NCBI GenBank assembly: GCA_019232665.1
Contig: JAFANN010000247.1
Span: 1 to 36,505 of the forward strand
From: Caulobacteraceae bacterium
GTDB taxonomy: Bacteria > Pseudomonadota > Alphaproteobacteria > Caulobacterales > Caulobacteraceae
DNA: 36,505 nucleotides
Reading direction: 5' to 3'
The notes under the pieces were generated by a model that did not search any database, was not told the origin of the DNA, and saw only the letters and a program-made list of their open reading frames with translations. The translations under genes were made by a program, and so were the position numbers. Below are positions 1 to 11,608 of the stretch, piece by piece. How positions within the stretch are numbered: position 1 is the first letter of the stretch; each line of letters opens with the position of its first letter.

Positions 1-618
1 CTGGGCGGCTATCCGGCCGACACGCTCGCGGAAGATCAGGATCTGACGCTGGCGGTTCAGCGCGCCGGCTGGCGGGTCGAGTTCGACGCCAGCGCACGCG
101 CCTACACCGAGGCTCCCGACACCGTGGACGGCCTCCTCAAGCAGCGCTTCCGCTGGTCGTTCGGCACCCTCCAGTGCATCTGGAAGCACCGCGCCGGCCT
201 GTTCAATCCGAAGCGGCCGATTCTCGGCTTCGTGGCAATGCCGCAGATCTGGCTGTTCCAGATCTTCCTGACCGTCGCCGCGCCTCTGGTCGACCTGGCG
301 ATCGTCTCGTCCCTCGGCTGGGCGATCTACGGCCGGTTCTTCCATCCCGTGGAGTGGTCGCCGGACGACTTCATCCGTTCGGTGTTCTATTGGGCCGCGT
401 TCATTTTCCTTGACCTGTCGGCCGGCGCGCTGGGCATGGCGCTCGAGCGGCGCGCGCCCTGGCAGGACCTGGTCTGGCTGCCAGTGCAGAGGTTCGGATA
501 CCGCCAGTTGATGTACTACGTGGTCGTCAAATCGGTGATCACCGCCATCCGCGGCTATCGCGTGGGGTGGGGCAAGCTCGAAAGGCGGGCGACGGCCGTG
601 GTTGGGAAAGCCGCCTGA
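1..618 (+). CDS. Family 2 glycosyltransferase, C-terminal fragment (5' truncated by window edge)
   Basis: Frame open from base 1: LGGYPADTLAEDQDLTLAVQRAGWRVEFDASARAYTEAPDTVDGLLKQRFRWSFGTLQC. Contains the EDxDL and QRxRW motifs of processive GT2 enzymes, followed by hydrophobic segments. Confidence 0.88.
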   Translation: MGGYPADTLAEDQDLTLAVQRAGWRVEFDASARAYTEAPDTVDGLLKQRFRWSFGTLQCIWKHRAGLFNPKRPILGFVAMPQIWLFQIFLTVAAPLVDLAIVSSLGWAIYGRFFHPVEWSPDDFIRSVFYWAAFIFLDLSAGALGMALERRAPWQDLVWLPVQRFGYRQLMYYVVVKSVITAIRGYRVGWGKLERRATAVVGKAA

Positions 619-2054
619 GGTTGGAAGGGCTTGGCGGCCATCCGCCGGACGAGGGCGGCCATGGCGGCGAGGTCGAGCAGGTAGAGATAACGATAGTCGC
701 AAGCGAGGGACGCCAGGAAGAAGGTCCCGACGTAGGCAAAGGCGGCCGCCAGCAGGCCGATCGCCGCGAAGACCCCGGGCCGACAATCCCCCTTCGCCAC
801 GTCGCGGAAGTCCAGGCCTATCAGGGACAAAGCCAGGATCGCCCACGCCAGGTGGGAGAGGACCGGCGTTCCCCAGAAATCCCAGACGTATTCCTCGTCC
901 CACTGGTCCCTGCGGTTGAGCCGGGGCCTGAGACCCGCGCGGGCGAGTTCAGCCCGATCCCGGCTCTGGATCCCCACTGAGACCAGGGGACAGTCGGCGG
1001 AGTCCGGCGTGGCCAGGGTCATCCAGAACACCTGCGCCCTCACCCGGGCGTAGCGCCACGGGTGGCGGATGACGAGGCTCCACCAATCCGCCTCCAGCGC
1101 GGCCGTCCGCGGGGGCAGAAGGCGCGCGGCCCCAGGCAAATCGTCCAGCCCGTCGATCGTGTTCGCCTTCCACGCCGGCGCCGCGACCACTCGCTCGAAC
1201 CGCTCGAGCGCCGGCGCGCGGGCGTGGAGCGCGCGCAACGGCAGGTCCGGCTCCAAGCGCAGGGCGCCGGCGAGGTCGTAGACACGAAGCATCGCCAATT
1301 GCGCCGCGGCTCCGGGCCGACCATCGCTTCGGGCCGCGAACGCGGCATGGCTGAGGACGGCGATTATCCCAACGGCAAGAAGGCCGACGCCCGCCCCCGC
1401 GAGTGCGCGCGTTAGCGTGCGGCGCCGCCCACGGACCTCAATCGCCACATACACCCCGGCCGCAGCCACCGGGACGACGAATCCGGTCTGGCGCACGAGC
1501 GCGGCGACGACGCAGCAGACGAAACCGGCGGCGAGCCAGGAGCCGCGCCCAACTCCATCGGCTCGTCCCGCATGGGCGAAGGCGACGAAGGCGGCGAGCG
1601 CAGCGTCCGCAAAAACGATGTCCTTCCAGACAACCCCCTGGAACACGAGCGCCTGCGGCGAGGCCGCCACCAGGGCGAGGACGAGGAGGGCTCGCGCCCG
1701 CGGCCTTCCGTCGGCGAGGATCCATCCCAGAAGGCTGAGGAAGAAAACCGTCACGTCGGCGACGACGAACAGGGCAGCGCCCGGGGTCACTCGGTCGGTG
1801 AGCCCCAGCAGCCACGCCATCAACGGCGGGTGCCAGTCGTCGAACCGCCCCGTTCGTCCCTGGGCCAGCTGTGAGACCGAATCCACGGAGAAATGTCCCG
1901 GGACGCCGGCAGCGAGAGCGGCAAGCCATCCCAGCGTCAGAACCGCGCAGAACGCGGCCATGCGCCCCTCTCTCGGGAACGCTCCCAATCGAACGGAGCG
2001 AAGGAGAGAGACCGGAAGCTGACGCATCAAGCTGGCAAGGGCAGGTGACCACAC
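555..2054 (-). CDS. Polytopic membrane protein, putative glycosyltransferase-like (WHPP motif)
   Basis: 499-aa ORF with many hydrophobic segments and '[13 protein letters not shown]' near the N-terminus. Start could be a downstream ATG. Confidence 0.75.
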   Translation of the reverse strand: MWSPALASLMRQLPVSLLRSVRLGAFPREGRMAAFCAVLTLGWLAALAAGVPGHFSVDSVSQLAQGRTGRFDDWHPPLMAWLLGLTDRVTPGAALFVVADVTVFFLSLLGWILADGRPRARALLVLALVAASPQALVFQGVVWKDIVFADAALAAFVAFAHAGRADGVGRGSWLAAGFVCCVVAALVRQTGFVVPVAAAGVYVAIEVRGRRRTLTRALAGAGVGLLAVGIIAVLSHAAFAARSDGRPGAAAQLAMLRVYDLAGALRLEPDLPLRALHARAPALERFERVVAAPAWKANTIDGLDDLPGAARLLPPRTAALEADWWSLVIRHPWRYARVRAQVFWMTLATPDSADCPLVSVGIQSRDRAELARAGLRPRLNRRDQWDEEYVWDFWGTPVLSHLAWAILALSLIGLDFRDVAKGDCRPGVFAAIGLLAAAFAYVGTFFLASLACDYRYLYLLDLAAMAALVRRMAAKPFQPQAAFPTTAVARLSSLPHPTR

Positions 2055-2139
2055 GCGGGCGCAAGGAGCAGCCGTCGCACCCGTACTGGATCGTCAGCTT
2101 CGGGTTTACGGCAGCGCCAGCCAGCCATATTAACCGCGC

Positions 2140-2153
2140 CGCGCCGCGGCGCG
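2140..2153. promoter_or_regulatory. 14-bp perfect GC palindrome just upstream of sucC
   Basis: cgcgccgcggcgcg, 17 bp before the sucC ATG. Confidence 0.4.
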
Positions 2154-2170
2154 TACTCAGGCGAGGCTTT

Positions 2171-3337
<1,167 letters not shown>

Positions 3338-3433
3338 GAGGGGCGCGGGGCTTGGCGCACGACGCGTCATGGCCTTAAGGGTCATCCGACCTGAGCGTCG
3401 GACGGCCCGTCCGCAACTCCAATCGAAGAGGGA

Positions 3434-4000
3434 ATGCACGTGACGCCACTGAAATGCGCTGCCGCCGGGCTGGCTGCGGTCCTGGGCCTCGCTGGGGCGA
3501 GCGCCGCGGCCGCGCAGGCCGCCGATCCGATCTTCGTCGCCTTCCACGACGCCTGCATCTCGACGAGCGCCGAACCCGCCGCGGTGACAAGCTTCGCGAC
3601 CAGCCACGACTGGAAGAACAGCGATGTGGCGGGGACGCCGATCAGCGGTTTCGCCGTCGACAACAAGGTGTCCAAGTCCGCCCGCGTGGGCGATGCGGAC
3701 CTGAAGCTGTTCGCCTGGCACGGGACCAAAGGACCGATCCAGGCGAGCGAGTGTCAGATCGCGGTCTCCAAGGCCGACTTCGCCGCAGCTCGTAGCGCCG
3801 TCGCCACGTCCCTCGGTTTCGCCGCTCAGCAGGACACCGCCGACAAGTCGGTGTTCCAGTTCGCCGGCCCCACGAGCGCGCCGAAGGCCGTGGACAGCAG
3901 CGGGTTCGACCAGGCCGCCGGTTCCGGCGGACTGAACCTGCTGACGGTCTCCAAGCAGGGCGCCGGCGTCTTCCTGGAACTGCTGCGGATCCAAAAGTAG
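3434..4000 (+). CDS. Secreted hypothetical protein encoded between sucC and sucD
   Basis: 188-aa ORF with an N-terminal signal-peptide-like stretch ([29 protein letters not shown]) and two Cys in the mature part (DACIS, SECQ). Confidence 0.8.
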   Translation: MHVTPLKCAAAGLAAVLGLAGASAAAAQAADPIFVAFHDACISTSAEPAAVTSFATSHDWKNSDVAGTPISGFAVDNKVSKSARVGDADLKLFAWHGTKGPIQASECQIAVSKADFAAARSAVATSLGFAAQQDTADKSVFQFAGPTSAPKAVDSSGFDQAAGSGGLNLLTVSKQGAGVFLELLRIQK

Positions 4001-4031
4001 TCGGGGGCCCCCTCCCGTTCGACGCCCCCGA
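4001..4031 (+). promoter_or_regulatory. Intercistronic hairpin before sucD
   Basis: tcgggggc ... gcccccga, perfect 8-bp stem with 15-nt loop. Confidence 0.5.
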
Positions 4032-4047
4032 AGCAAGAAAGAGTCAG

Positions 4048-4926
4048 ATGTCGATCCTCATAGGCGCCAAGACACGCGTCATCTGCCAGGGCATGACCGG
4101 AGCCCAGGGCACGTTCCACACCGAGCAGGCGATCGCCTATGGCACCGCCATGGTGGGGGGCGTGTCCCCAGGCAAGGGCGGCTCGACGCACCTGGGCCTT
4201 CCTGTGTTCGACACTGTCGCCGAGGCCGCCCAGGCGACCGAGCCCGACGCCAGCGTGATCTATGTCCCGCCGCCGTTCGCCGCCGATTCGATCCTCGAGG
4301 CGATCGACGCGGAGATCCCACTGATCGTCTGCATCACCGAAGGCATCCCGGTGGAGGACATGGTGCAGGTGAAGCGGGCGCTTCAGGGCTCGTCCTCGCG
4401 CCTCATTGGCCCCAACTGCCCGGGCCTGCTGACGCCCGAAGCGTGCAAGATCGGCATCATGCCCGGTTCGATCTTCAAGAAGGGCTCCGTCGGCGTCGTC
4501 TCGCGTTCGGGCACCCTGACCTATGAAGCCGTGTTCCAGACCAGCCAGGTTGGCCTTGGCCAGACCACGGCAGTCGGCATTGGCGGTGACCCCGTCAAGG
4601 GGACCGAATTCATCGACATTCTGGAAATGTTTCTTGCCGACCCCGAAACCGAGTCGATCATCATGATCGGCGAGATCGGCGGCTCGGCCGAAGAAGACGC
4701 CGCGGCCTTCATCAAGGACTCGCAGGTCAAGAAGCCGATGGTTGGCTTCATCGCCGGTCGTACGGCGCCTCCCGGTCGGCGGATGGGTCACGCCGGTGCG
4801 ATCATCTCCGGCGGCCACGGCGGCGCGGAAGACAAGATCGCGGCCATGGAGTCGGCGGGCATCCGCGTCTCTCCGTCCCCGGCCGCGCTTGGCCAGACCC
4901 TTGTGGAAGTCCTCAAGGGCGCGTGA
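4048..4926 (+). CDS. sucD: Succinyl-CoA synthetase subunit alpha
   Basis: [33 protein letters not shown]; '[30 protein letters not shown]'. Confidence 0.97.
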   Translation: MSILIGAKTRVICQGMTGAQGTFHTEQAIAYGTAMVGGVSPGKGGSTHLGLPVFDTVAEAAQATEPDASVIYVPPPFAADSILEAIDAEIPLIVCITEGIPVEDMVQVKRALQGSSSRLIGPNCPGLLTPEACKIGIMPGSIFKKGSVGVVSRSGTLTYEAVFQTSQVGLGQTTAVGIGGDPVKGTEFIDILEMFLADPETESIIMIGEIGGSAEEDAAAFIKDSQVKKPMVGFIAGRTAPPGRRMGHAGAIISGGHGGAEDKIAAMESAGIRVSPSPAALGQTLVEVLKGA

Positions 4927-5001
4927 ACCCGCCGCACCCGGCTGGAATGACCGGCGCCCGCCCACCACATAGCGGCCGGGCGAGGGTGAGGAATTAAAGA
5001 G

Positions 5002-5655
5002 ATGTCTCCTGACGAACGATCCCTGCTGCAGAACTTCCTCAACGATCTGACGGCCTCTCGCGCAGGCCAGAAGGACGGAGAGGCAGAGCGGATGATCTAC
5101 GACGCCCTGCGCGCATCGCCCGACGCCGCCTACCTGCTGGTCCAGCACGCGATCCTGTCGGACCAGGCCCTGCACGCTGCCCAGGACCAGGTCGCCCACC
5201 TGCAGGAGCAGGTCCGCAACATGCCGGTTCCCGCTCAACAATCCGCCGGCTTCCTGGGTGGCCAGGGCGGTCAGCCTGGACCGAGCCCGTGGGCGCGCGC
5301 CGCAGCGCCTCCCCCGCCGCAGGACCAGTATGCGCCGCCTCCGCCGCAAGGCGGCGGTTTCTACGGACCGGGGCCCTTCAACCGCGGCGGCGGCCTGGGA
5401 AGCTTCCTGCGTAACGCCGGGACGACGGCGGCCGGCGTCGCTGGCGGCGCCCTGTTGTTCGACGGCCTCTCGAACCTGTTCGGCGGACACCACGGAGGCG
5501 GGTTCGGGGGCTTCGGCGGTTTCGGCGGCCAGCCGACCGAGATCGTCGAAAACAACTACTATGACGACAATTCCGGCGGCGGGTTCGACCAGGGCGGCGA
5601 CTCTGGCGGCTGGGACACCGGCGGAGATGACGGTGGCGGTTCGTTCGACACCTGA
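5002..5655 (+). CDS. DUF2076-type protein with Gly-rich C-terminus
   Basis: MSPDERSLLQNFLNDLTASR...DAAYLLVQHAILSDQALHAAQDQVAHLQEQV, then Pro/Gly-rich tail 'EIVENNYYDDNSGGGFDQGG'; matches the DUF2076 pattern from memory. Confidence 0.85.
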   Translation: MSPDERSLLQNFLNDLTASRAGQKDGEAERMIYDALRASPDAAYLLVQHAILSDQALHAAQDQVAHLQEQVRNMPVPAQQSAGFLGGQGGQPGPSPWARAAAPPPPQDQYAPPPPQGGGFYGPGPFNRGGGLGSFLRNAGTTAAGVAGGALLFDGLSNLFGGHHGGGFGGFGGFGGQPTEIVENNYYDDNSGGGFDQGGDSGGWDTGGDDGGGSFDT

Positions 5656-5860
5656 GGGCGGGTTAAGGACCCGCAAAGCTTCGATCCGGACACATGACGG
5701 TCGAGCTTGGGTGACCAGAGCGGCCGGTGGCGAGGCTTCTCGCCGTATTTTCCGCTTCTGGGCGCCCTAAGGGTTCATCGACGTCCGGGTGTGGGATAAT
5801 TACGTAGGCGTCGCGCCGCTCACGCTGGCGTGAAGTGCGAAAAGGTCAAGAGTTCACAAA

Positions 5861-8812
5861 ATGGCAGACGACGCGGGACGGCGCAGCGAGATCCTGGCCG
5901 AGACCTCGTTTCTTTACGGCGGAAATGCAGGCTTCGTCGAAGACCTGCAGGCCAAGTGGGCGAAGGACCCGGGCTCCGTCGAGCGGTCGTGGGCGGAATT
6001 CTTTACATCTCTCGCCGATCCGCCAGAAGCTGTTCGCCAGGCGGGCGAGCCGCCGCCGTGGGCTCCTCCGGTCGAGCCTGCGCCGCGTCCGGACTGGTTG
6101 GCGCCAATCGACGGACTTTGGCCTGCCGTCGAAACGAAGCTGCAGCGCCGGATCGAGCAGCAGGCCCCGGCGGCCAGCGTCGACGAGGTACGGTCCCGCA
6201 CGCTCGACTCCCTGCGCGCGATCATGATGATTCGGGCTTACCGGATCCGCGGACACCTCAAGGCCAACCTCGACCCTCTCGGCCTGGCTGTCACCGCAGG
6301 CGACGCGTCCGAACTCGATCCGGCCACCTACGGCTTCTCTGAGTCCGACTACGACCGGCCCATCTTCCTCGACTACGTGCTCGGGATGGAGACGGCCTGC
6401 CTGCGCGACATCCTCGCGATCCTGCGCCGGACCTACTGCGGCAGCGTCGGCGTGCAGTACATGCACATCTCCAATCCGGCGGAGAAGGCGTGGCTCCAGC
6501 GGCGGATCGAGGGGCGCGACAAGGAGATCACCTTCACCAAGGAAGGCAAGGTCGCCATCCTCAAGAAGCTGATCGAGGCCGAGGGCTTCGAGCGCTTCCT
6601 GGCCCGTCGTTATCCCGGTACCAAGCGCTTCGGCCTCGACGGGGGAGAGGCGGCGGTTCCCGCTCTCGAGCAGATCATCAAGCGGGGCGGCGCTCTTGGC
6701 GTGCATGAGATCGTCCTGGGGATGCCGCACCGTGGCCGCCTGAACGTGCTGGCCGCCGTCATGGGCAAGCCGTATCGCGCGATCTTCCACGAGTTCCAGG
6801 GCGGCTCGTCGATGCCCGAGGATGTCGAAGGCTCGGGCGACGTGAAGTACCACCTGGGCGCCAGCTCGGATCGCGAGTTCGACGGGAACAACGTCCACCT
6901 GTCGCTCACGGCCAATCCCAGCCACCTCGAGATCGTCAATCCTGTCGTGCTGGGAAAGGCGCGCGCCAAGCAGGCGTTCACCCTGCGTGAGACGCCAAGC
7001 GCTGGCCGGGGCCATGTGCTGCCGTTGCTGATGCACGGCGATGCGGCCTTCGCCGGTCAGGGGGTTGTCGCCGAGTGCTTCAACCTGATGGGGATCCGAG
7101 GCTACCGGACGGGCGGCGCGATCCACTTCATCGTCAACAACCAGATCGGCTTCACGACGAGCCCGGCCTACTCGCGCACGAGTCCTTACCCGTCTGACAG
7201 CGCGTTGATGGTCCAGGCGCCCATCTTCCACGTCAACGGCGACGATCCGGAAGCGATGACCTTCGCGGCCCGGGTGGCGGTCGAATACCGCCAGGAGTTC
7301 GCCAAGGACGTTGTCATCGACATGTTCTGCTATCGGCGGTTCGGCCACAATGAGGGCGACGATCCGACGATGACGCAGCCCCTGATGTACAAGGCGATCA
7401 AGGGCCATCCGAGCACGCGCGAGGTCTACGCCAAGCGTCTCATCAGCGAGGGCGTCACAACGGCCGAAGAGGTCGATGGATGGGTGTCGGAATTCGCGGC
7501 GTTCCTCGACGCGGAGTTCGAGGCCGGCAAGACCTGGCACGCCGACAAGGCGGACTGGCTGGATGGCAAGTGGTCCGGACTGGCCTTGCCCGAAGGCGAG
7601 GATCGTCGCGGCGAAACCGCCGTGCCCGTACAGAAGCTCCGTGATCTTGGGATGAAGTTCACGGCCATACCCGAGGGCCTCGACGCTCACCGCACCGTGG
7701 CGCGGGTCATCGAGGGGCGACGGCAGGCGATCCAATCCGGAGAGGACCTCGATTGGGCCACGGCCGAACACCTCGCTTTCGCCAGTCTCCTGGATCAGGG
7801 TTTCCCGGTCAGGCTGTCCGGACAGGACAGCGTTCGAGGCACCTTCACCCAGCGCCACTGCGACCTCGTCGACCAGACGACCGAAGAGCACTACACGCCA
7901 CTCCGGCATCTTCGCCCGGGACAGGCTCACTTCGAGGCGCTGGACTCGGCGTTGTCGGAGGAAGCCGTCCTCGGCTTCGAGTACGGATTCTCCCTGGCGG
8001 ACCCTAGGACCCTTACCCTCTGGGAAGCGCAGTTCGGGGACTTCGCCAACGGCGCTCAGGTCGTGATCGACCAATTCCTCTCTTCGGGAGAGCGCAAGTG
8101 GCTGCGGATGTCCGGCCTCGTCATGCTGCTTCCGCATGGCTACGAGGGCATGGGTCCCGAGCACTCTTCGGCCCGGCTCGAGCGCTATCTGCAGCTTTGC
8201 GCCGAAGACAACCTGCAGGTGGCGAACTGCTCGACGCCGGCCAACTACTTCCACATCCTGAGGCGACAAATCCTGCGGGAATTCCGCAAGCCTCTCGTGA
8301 TCATGACGCCGAAATCTCTCCTGCGTCACAAGAAGGCTGTCTCTCCTTTGTCGGAAATGGCGGAAGGCTCGTCATTCCACCGCGTTCTGCAGGACGACGC
8401 GCAGTACGGGCGGCTTACCAGCGTCGTCCTCAAGCCGGATGATAAGATCCGTCGCGTCGTCCTTTGCTCGGGCAAGGTTTACTATGATCTTCTTGAAGAG
8501 CGGGAGAAGCGGGGCGTCGACGACGTCTACCTTATGCGTCTCGAACAGTTCTACCCTTGGCCGGTGAAGTCCCTGACGACGGAACTGTCCCGGTTCAAGT
8601 CGGCAGAACTGGTGTGGTGCCAGGAAGAGCCGAAGAACATGGGGGGCTGGACCTTCGTCGACCCGTGGCTGGAGCTTACTCTCGCGAAGATGACCATCTC
8701 CGCGAAGCGCGCCCGGTACGTGGGCCGTCCTGCGTCTGCGTCGACGGCGGCGGGTCTGATGAGCCGTCACCTCAAGGAATTGCAGACCTTCCTCGGTCAA
8801 GCCCTGGGCTGA
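5861..8812 (+). CDS. sucA: 2-oxoglutarate dehydrogenase E1 component
   Basis: 983 aa: '[21 protein letters not shown]', '[26 protein letters not shown]', '[13 protein letters not shown]', '[22 protein letters not shown]'. Confidence 0.98.
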   Translation: MADDAGRRSEILAETSFLYGGNAGFVEDLQAKWAKDPGSVERSWAEFFTSLADPPEAVRQAGEPPPWAPPVEPAPRPDWLAPIDGLWPAVETKLQRRIEQQAPAASVDEVRSRTLDSLRAIMMIRAYRIRGHLKANLDPLGLAVTAGDASELDPATYGFSESDYDRPIFLDYVLGMETACLRDILAILRRTYCGSVGVQYMHISNPAEKAWLQRRIEGRDKEITFTKEGKVAILKKLIEAEGFERFLARRYPGTKRFGLDGGEAAVPALEQIIKRGGALGVHEIVLGMPHRGRLNVLAAVMGKPYRAIFHEFQGGSSMPEDVEGSGDVKYHLGASSDREFDGNNVHLSLTANPSHLEIVNPVVLGKARAKQAFTLRETPSAGRGHVLPLLMHGDAAFAGQGVVAECFNLMGIRGYRTGGAIHFIVNNQIGFTTSPAYSRTSPYPSDSALMVQAPIFHVNGDDPEAMTFAARVAVEYRQEFAKDVVIDMFCYRRFGHNEGDDPTMTQPLMYKAIKGHPSTREVYAKRLISEGVTTAEEVDGWVSEFAAFLDAEFEAGKTWHADKADWLDGKWSGLALPEGEDRRGETAVPVQKLRDLGMKFTAIPEGLDAHRTVARVIEGRRQAIQSGEDLDWATAEHLAFASLLDQGFPVRLSGQDSVRGTFTQRHCDLVDQTTEEHYTPLRHLRPGQAHFEALDSALSEEAVLGFEYGFSLADPRTLTLWEAQFGDFANGAQVVIDQFLSSGERKWLRMSGLVMLLPHGYEGMGPEHSSARLERYLQLCAEDNLQVANCSTPANYFHILRRQILREFRKPLVIMTPKSLLRHKKAVSPLSEMAEGSSFHRVLQDDAQYGRLTSVVLKPDDKIRRVVLCSGKVYYDLLEEREKRGVDDVYLMRLEQFYPWPVKSLTTELSRFKSAELVWCQEEPKNMGGWTFVDPWLELTLAKMTISAKRARYVGRPASASTAAGLMSRHLKELQTFLGQALG

Positions 8813-8833
8813 CCCAGTCCGACCTGACAACGC

Positions 8834-8856
8834 CCCGGCGCGGAGGACGCGCCGGG
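8834..8856 (+). promoter_or_regulatory. Intercistronic hairpin sucA/sucB
   Basis: cccggcgcg-gagga-cgcgccggg, perfect 9-bp stem. Confidence 0.6.
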
Positions 8857-8882
8857 CGCCTTCGATCCGGAGAGTTCTTTCG

Positions 8883-10148
8883 ATGACTGACATAATGACC
8901 CCCGCGCTCGGCGAATCCGTCACCGAGGCGACCGTCGCCCGCTGGGCCAAGCGGGCCGGCGAGCGGGTCAAGCGAGACGAAGTGATCGTCGAGCTGGAGA
9001 CGGACAAGGTGAGCCTGGAGGTCGCCGCTCCAGAGGACGGCGTGCTCAGCGTCATCGACGCGGAAGAGGGCGCGACGGTCGTTCCGGGCCAGCGCCTCGG
9101 CGTCGTCGGCGCGTCGGGGCCCGCGACGGCCCCAGCTCCGGCCAAGGCGCCGGAGACGGCGGCCGCGAAACCAGCGCCGGTCCCCGCCGCCGCGGCCGCT
9201 GCTGCTGCGGCTTCCGTCGCCGTCGCGCCGGCCAAGACCGCTCCGGAAGTCCCCCTTTCGCCGGCGGTGCGCAGGATCGTGGAGGAGAACCAACTCGATC
9301 CCTCCGTCATCGGAGGATCTGGCAAAGACGGCCGCCTGACCAAGGGCGACGTCCTGGCCGCGGTTCAATCGCGCGCAACGCAGGCGGCCGTCGCTCCCGC
9401 GATCACCGCGCCGACTCCCGTCGTCGCGCGCCCAGTCCGTGCCCCGAGTGAACGCGAAGAGCGCGTGCCGATGACGCGGCTGCGCCAGACCATAGCTCGT
9501 CGCCTGAAGGAGGCGCAGCAGAACGCGGCCATGCTGACGACCTTCAACGAGGTCGACATGAGCGCGGTTATGGCGCTGCGAAATCAGTACAAGGACGCCT
9601 TCGAGAAGCGCCACGGCGTGCGGCTCGGGTTCATGGGCTTCTTCGTCAAGGCCTGCATCGCCGCGCTCAAGGATGTGCCCGCAGTCAACGCGGAAATCGA
9701 CGGGACGGACCTGATCTACAAGAATCACTATGACATCGGCGTCGCAGTCGGCACCGAGCGTGGGCTCGTGGTGCCTGTCGTCCGGGACGCCGACGCGATG
9801 TCCATCGCCGACGTCGAGCGGGAAATCACGAACCTGGGCAAGAAGGCGCGAGACGGCGCCCTCGCACTCGAAGACCTTCAGGGGGGTACGTTCACGATCT
9901 CCAACGGAGGCGTGTACGGATCACTGATGTCCACGCCGATCCTCAATGCGCCGCAGTCAGGCGTGCTCGGCATGCACAAGATACAGGACCGGCCGGTCGT
10001 GGAGAAAGGTCAGATCGTGGTGCGGCCGATGATGTACCTCGCCCTCTCCTACGACCATCGGGTCGTCGACGGACAGGGCGCGGTGACCTTCCTGGTGAAG
10101 GTGAAGGAACACATCGAGGATCCGCAGCGCCTGCTGCTCGAGATCTGA
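8883..10148 (+). CDS. sucB: Dihydrolipoyllysine succinyltransferase (2-oxoglutarate dehydrogenase E2)
   Basis: Lipoyl domain '[17 protein letters not shown]', E3-binding domain, catalytic '[18 protein letters not shown]'. Confidence 0.97.
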   Translation: MTDIMTPALGESVTEATVARWAKRAGERVKRDEVIVELETDKVSLEVAAPEDGVLSVIDAEEGATVVPGQRLGVVGASGPATAPAPAKAPETAAAKPAPVPAAAAAAAAASVAVAPAKTAPEVPLSPAVRRIVEENQLDPSVIGGSGKDGRLTKGDVLAAVQSRATQAAVAPAITAPTPVVARPVRAPSEREERVPMTRLRQTIARRLKEAQQNAAMLTTFNEVDMSAVMALRNQYKDAFEKRHGVRLGFMGFFVKACIAALKDVPAVNAEIDGTDLIYKNHYDIGVAVGTERGLVVPVVRDADAMSIADVEREITNLGKKARDGALALEDLQGGTFTISNGGVYGSLMSTPILNAPQSGVLGMHKIQDRPVVEKGQIVVRPMMYLALSYDHRVVDGQGAVTFLVKVKEHIEDPQRLLLEI

Positions 10149-10157
10149 CGCGATTGG

Positions 10158-10177
10158 GCGCGCGGCGCTCCGCGCGC
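10158..10177 (+). promoter_or_regulatory. Intercistronic hairpin sucB/lpdA
   Basis: gcgcgcgg-cgct-ccgcgcgc, perfect 8-bp stem. Confidence 0.55.
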
Positions 10178-10200
10178 ATCTCAACAACTAGGAAAACCAT

Positions 10201-11598
10201 ATGGCCGGCTATGACGTGGTGATCATTGGCGGCGGCCCGGGCGGCTACAACGCCGCCATCCGGGCCGGCCAGCTGGGGCTGAAGGCAGCCTGTGTGGAGA
10301 TGCGCGCCAGTCTCGGCGGCACCTGCCTCAACGTCGGCTGCATCCCGTCCAAGTCCCTGCTGCACGCTTCCGAACTCTTCGAATTGGCGAAGGACGACTT
10401 CGTCAAGTTCGGCATCGACGTCACCCCGCAGCTCAATCTGCCCGTGATGATGAAGCAGAAGGCGGAGTCCGTCGGCCAGCTCACCAAGGGCGTGGAGTTC
10501 CTGTTCAAGAAGAACAAGGTGGAGTGGATCAAGGGACGCGGTCGCCTGGCCGGACCTGGAAAAGTCGAGGTCGTCGCCGAGGACGGAACCTCGTCGGTGC
10601 TCGAAACTCGCCACGTGGTGATCGCCACCGGCTCGGAACCTTCCCCCTTGCCCGGCGTGACCGTCGATCAGCAACGGATCGTCGATTCGACCGGCGCGCT
10701 CGACCTTCCTGAAACTCCAGGCCATCTCGTCGTGATCGGCGCGGGTGTCATCGGGCTCGAGCTGGGATCGGTCTGGCGGCGCCTCGGCGCCAAGGTCACG
10801 GTGGTGGAATTCCTCGACCGGATCACGCCGACCGTCGACGCGGAGACAGCCAAGACCTTCCAGCGGTCTCTGACGAAACAGGGCATCACCTTCCGGCTCG
10901 ACGCCCGCGTGACGGGCGCCACCATCAAGAACGACGGCGTGGACGTGACCTTCGAACCGGTCAAAGGCGGCGAGCCCGAGACGATCTCCGCCGACTATGT
11001 GCTGCTGGCCATCGGCCGTCGGCCGTTCACCGATGGCCTTGGACTCGACTCGGTTGGCCTGACCACAGATCGCCGTGGATTCATCGAGACCAATCGCGCC
11101 CGCACGGCGGCGGAAGGGGTCTGGGCGATCGGCGATGTCACCTACGGGCCGATGCTGGCGCACAAGGCTGAGGACGAGGCTGTGGCCTGCATCGAGACCA
11201 TCGCCGGACGCGCAGGGCACGTGAACTACGAGGTGATCCCGAACGTGATCTACACCTTCCCCGAAGTGGCGACCGTGGGGCGCACCGAAGAGGAGCTCAA
11301 GGCCGACGGCGTCGCCTACAAGGTCGGCAAGTTCCCGTTCACGGCCAACTCGCGGGCCAAGGTCAACCATGAGGCGGAAGGCTTCGTGAAGATCCTGGCC
11401 GACGCACAGACCGACCGGATCCTCGGCGTGCATATGATCGGACCGGACGTTAGCGAGATGATAGGCGAGTACTGCGTCGCCATGGAATTTGGCGGCTCAT
11501 CCGAAGACGTCGCACGCACTTCCCACCCCCATCCCTCCCGTTCTGAAGCCCTGCGTCAGGCGGCCATGGGCGTCGAAGGCTGGACGATGCAGGCCTGA
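10201..11598 (+). CDS. lpdA: Dihydrolipoyl dehydrogenase (E3)
   Basis: 'VVIIGGGPGGYNAAIRAGQLG', redox-active 'GGTCLNVGCIPSK', C-terminal 'SHPHPSRSEALRQAAM'. Confidence 0.97.
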   Translation: MAGYDVVIIGGGPGGYNAAIRAGQLGLKAACVEMRASLGGTCLNVGCIPSKSLLHASELFELAKDDFVKFGIDVTPQLNLPVMMKQKAESVGQLTKGVEFLFKKNKVEWIKGRGRLAGPGKVEVVAEDGTSSVLETRHVVIATGSEPSPLPGVTVDQQRIVDSTGALDLPETPGHLVVIGAGVIGLELGSVWRRLGAKVTVVEFLDRITPTVDAETAKTFQRSLTKQGITFRLDARVTGATIKNDGVDVTFEPVKGGEPETISADYVLLAIGRRPFTDGLGLDSVGLTTDRRGFIETNRARTAAEGVWAIGDVTYGPMLAHKAEDEAVACIETIAGRAGHVNYEVIPNVIYTFPEVATVGRTEEELKADGVAYKVGKFPFTANSRAKVNHEAEGFVKILADAQTDRILGVHMIGPDVSEMIGEYCVAMEFGGSSEDVARTSHPHPSRSEALRQAAMGVEGWTMQA

Positions 11599-11608
11599 CG
11601 GCGAGACC

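Noticed and set aside
1871-2170. N-terminal extension of sucC to 1871
   Set aside because: Overlaps the divergent membrane-protein gene; the extension is Arg-rich and the conserved SucC start MNIHEHQAK is at 2171.
3826-5676. 616-aa antisense ORF across sucD and the DUF2076 gene
   Set aside because: Shadow frame of high-GC coding sequence with no recognisable domain.
5846-8329. 827-aa antisense ORF opposite sucA
   Set aside because: Very long but entirely opposite sucA; Arg/His/Asp-rich composition and no motifs. Treated as a codon-bias artefact.
9120-9250. Repeat array in sucB
   Set aside because: It is the Ala/Pro-rich flexible linker of the E2 protein, expected in this family.
9943-11433. 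496-aa antisense ORF opposite lpdA
   Set aside because: Same shadow-frame pattern; lpdA motifs on the plus strand are decisive.
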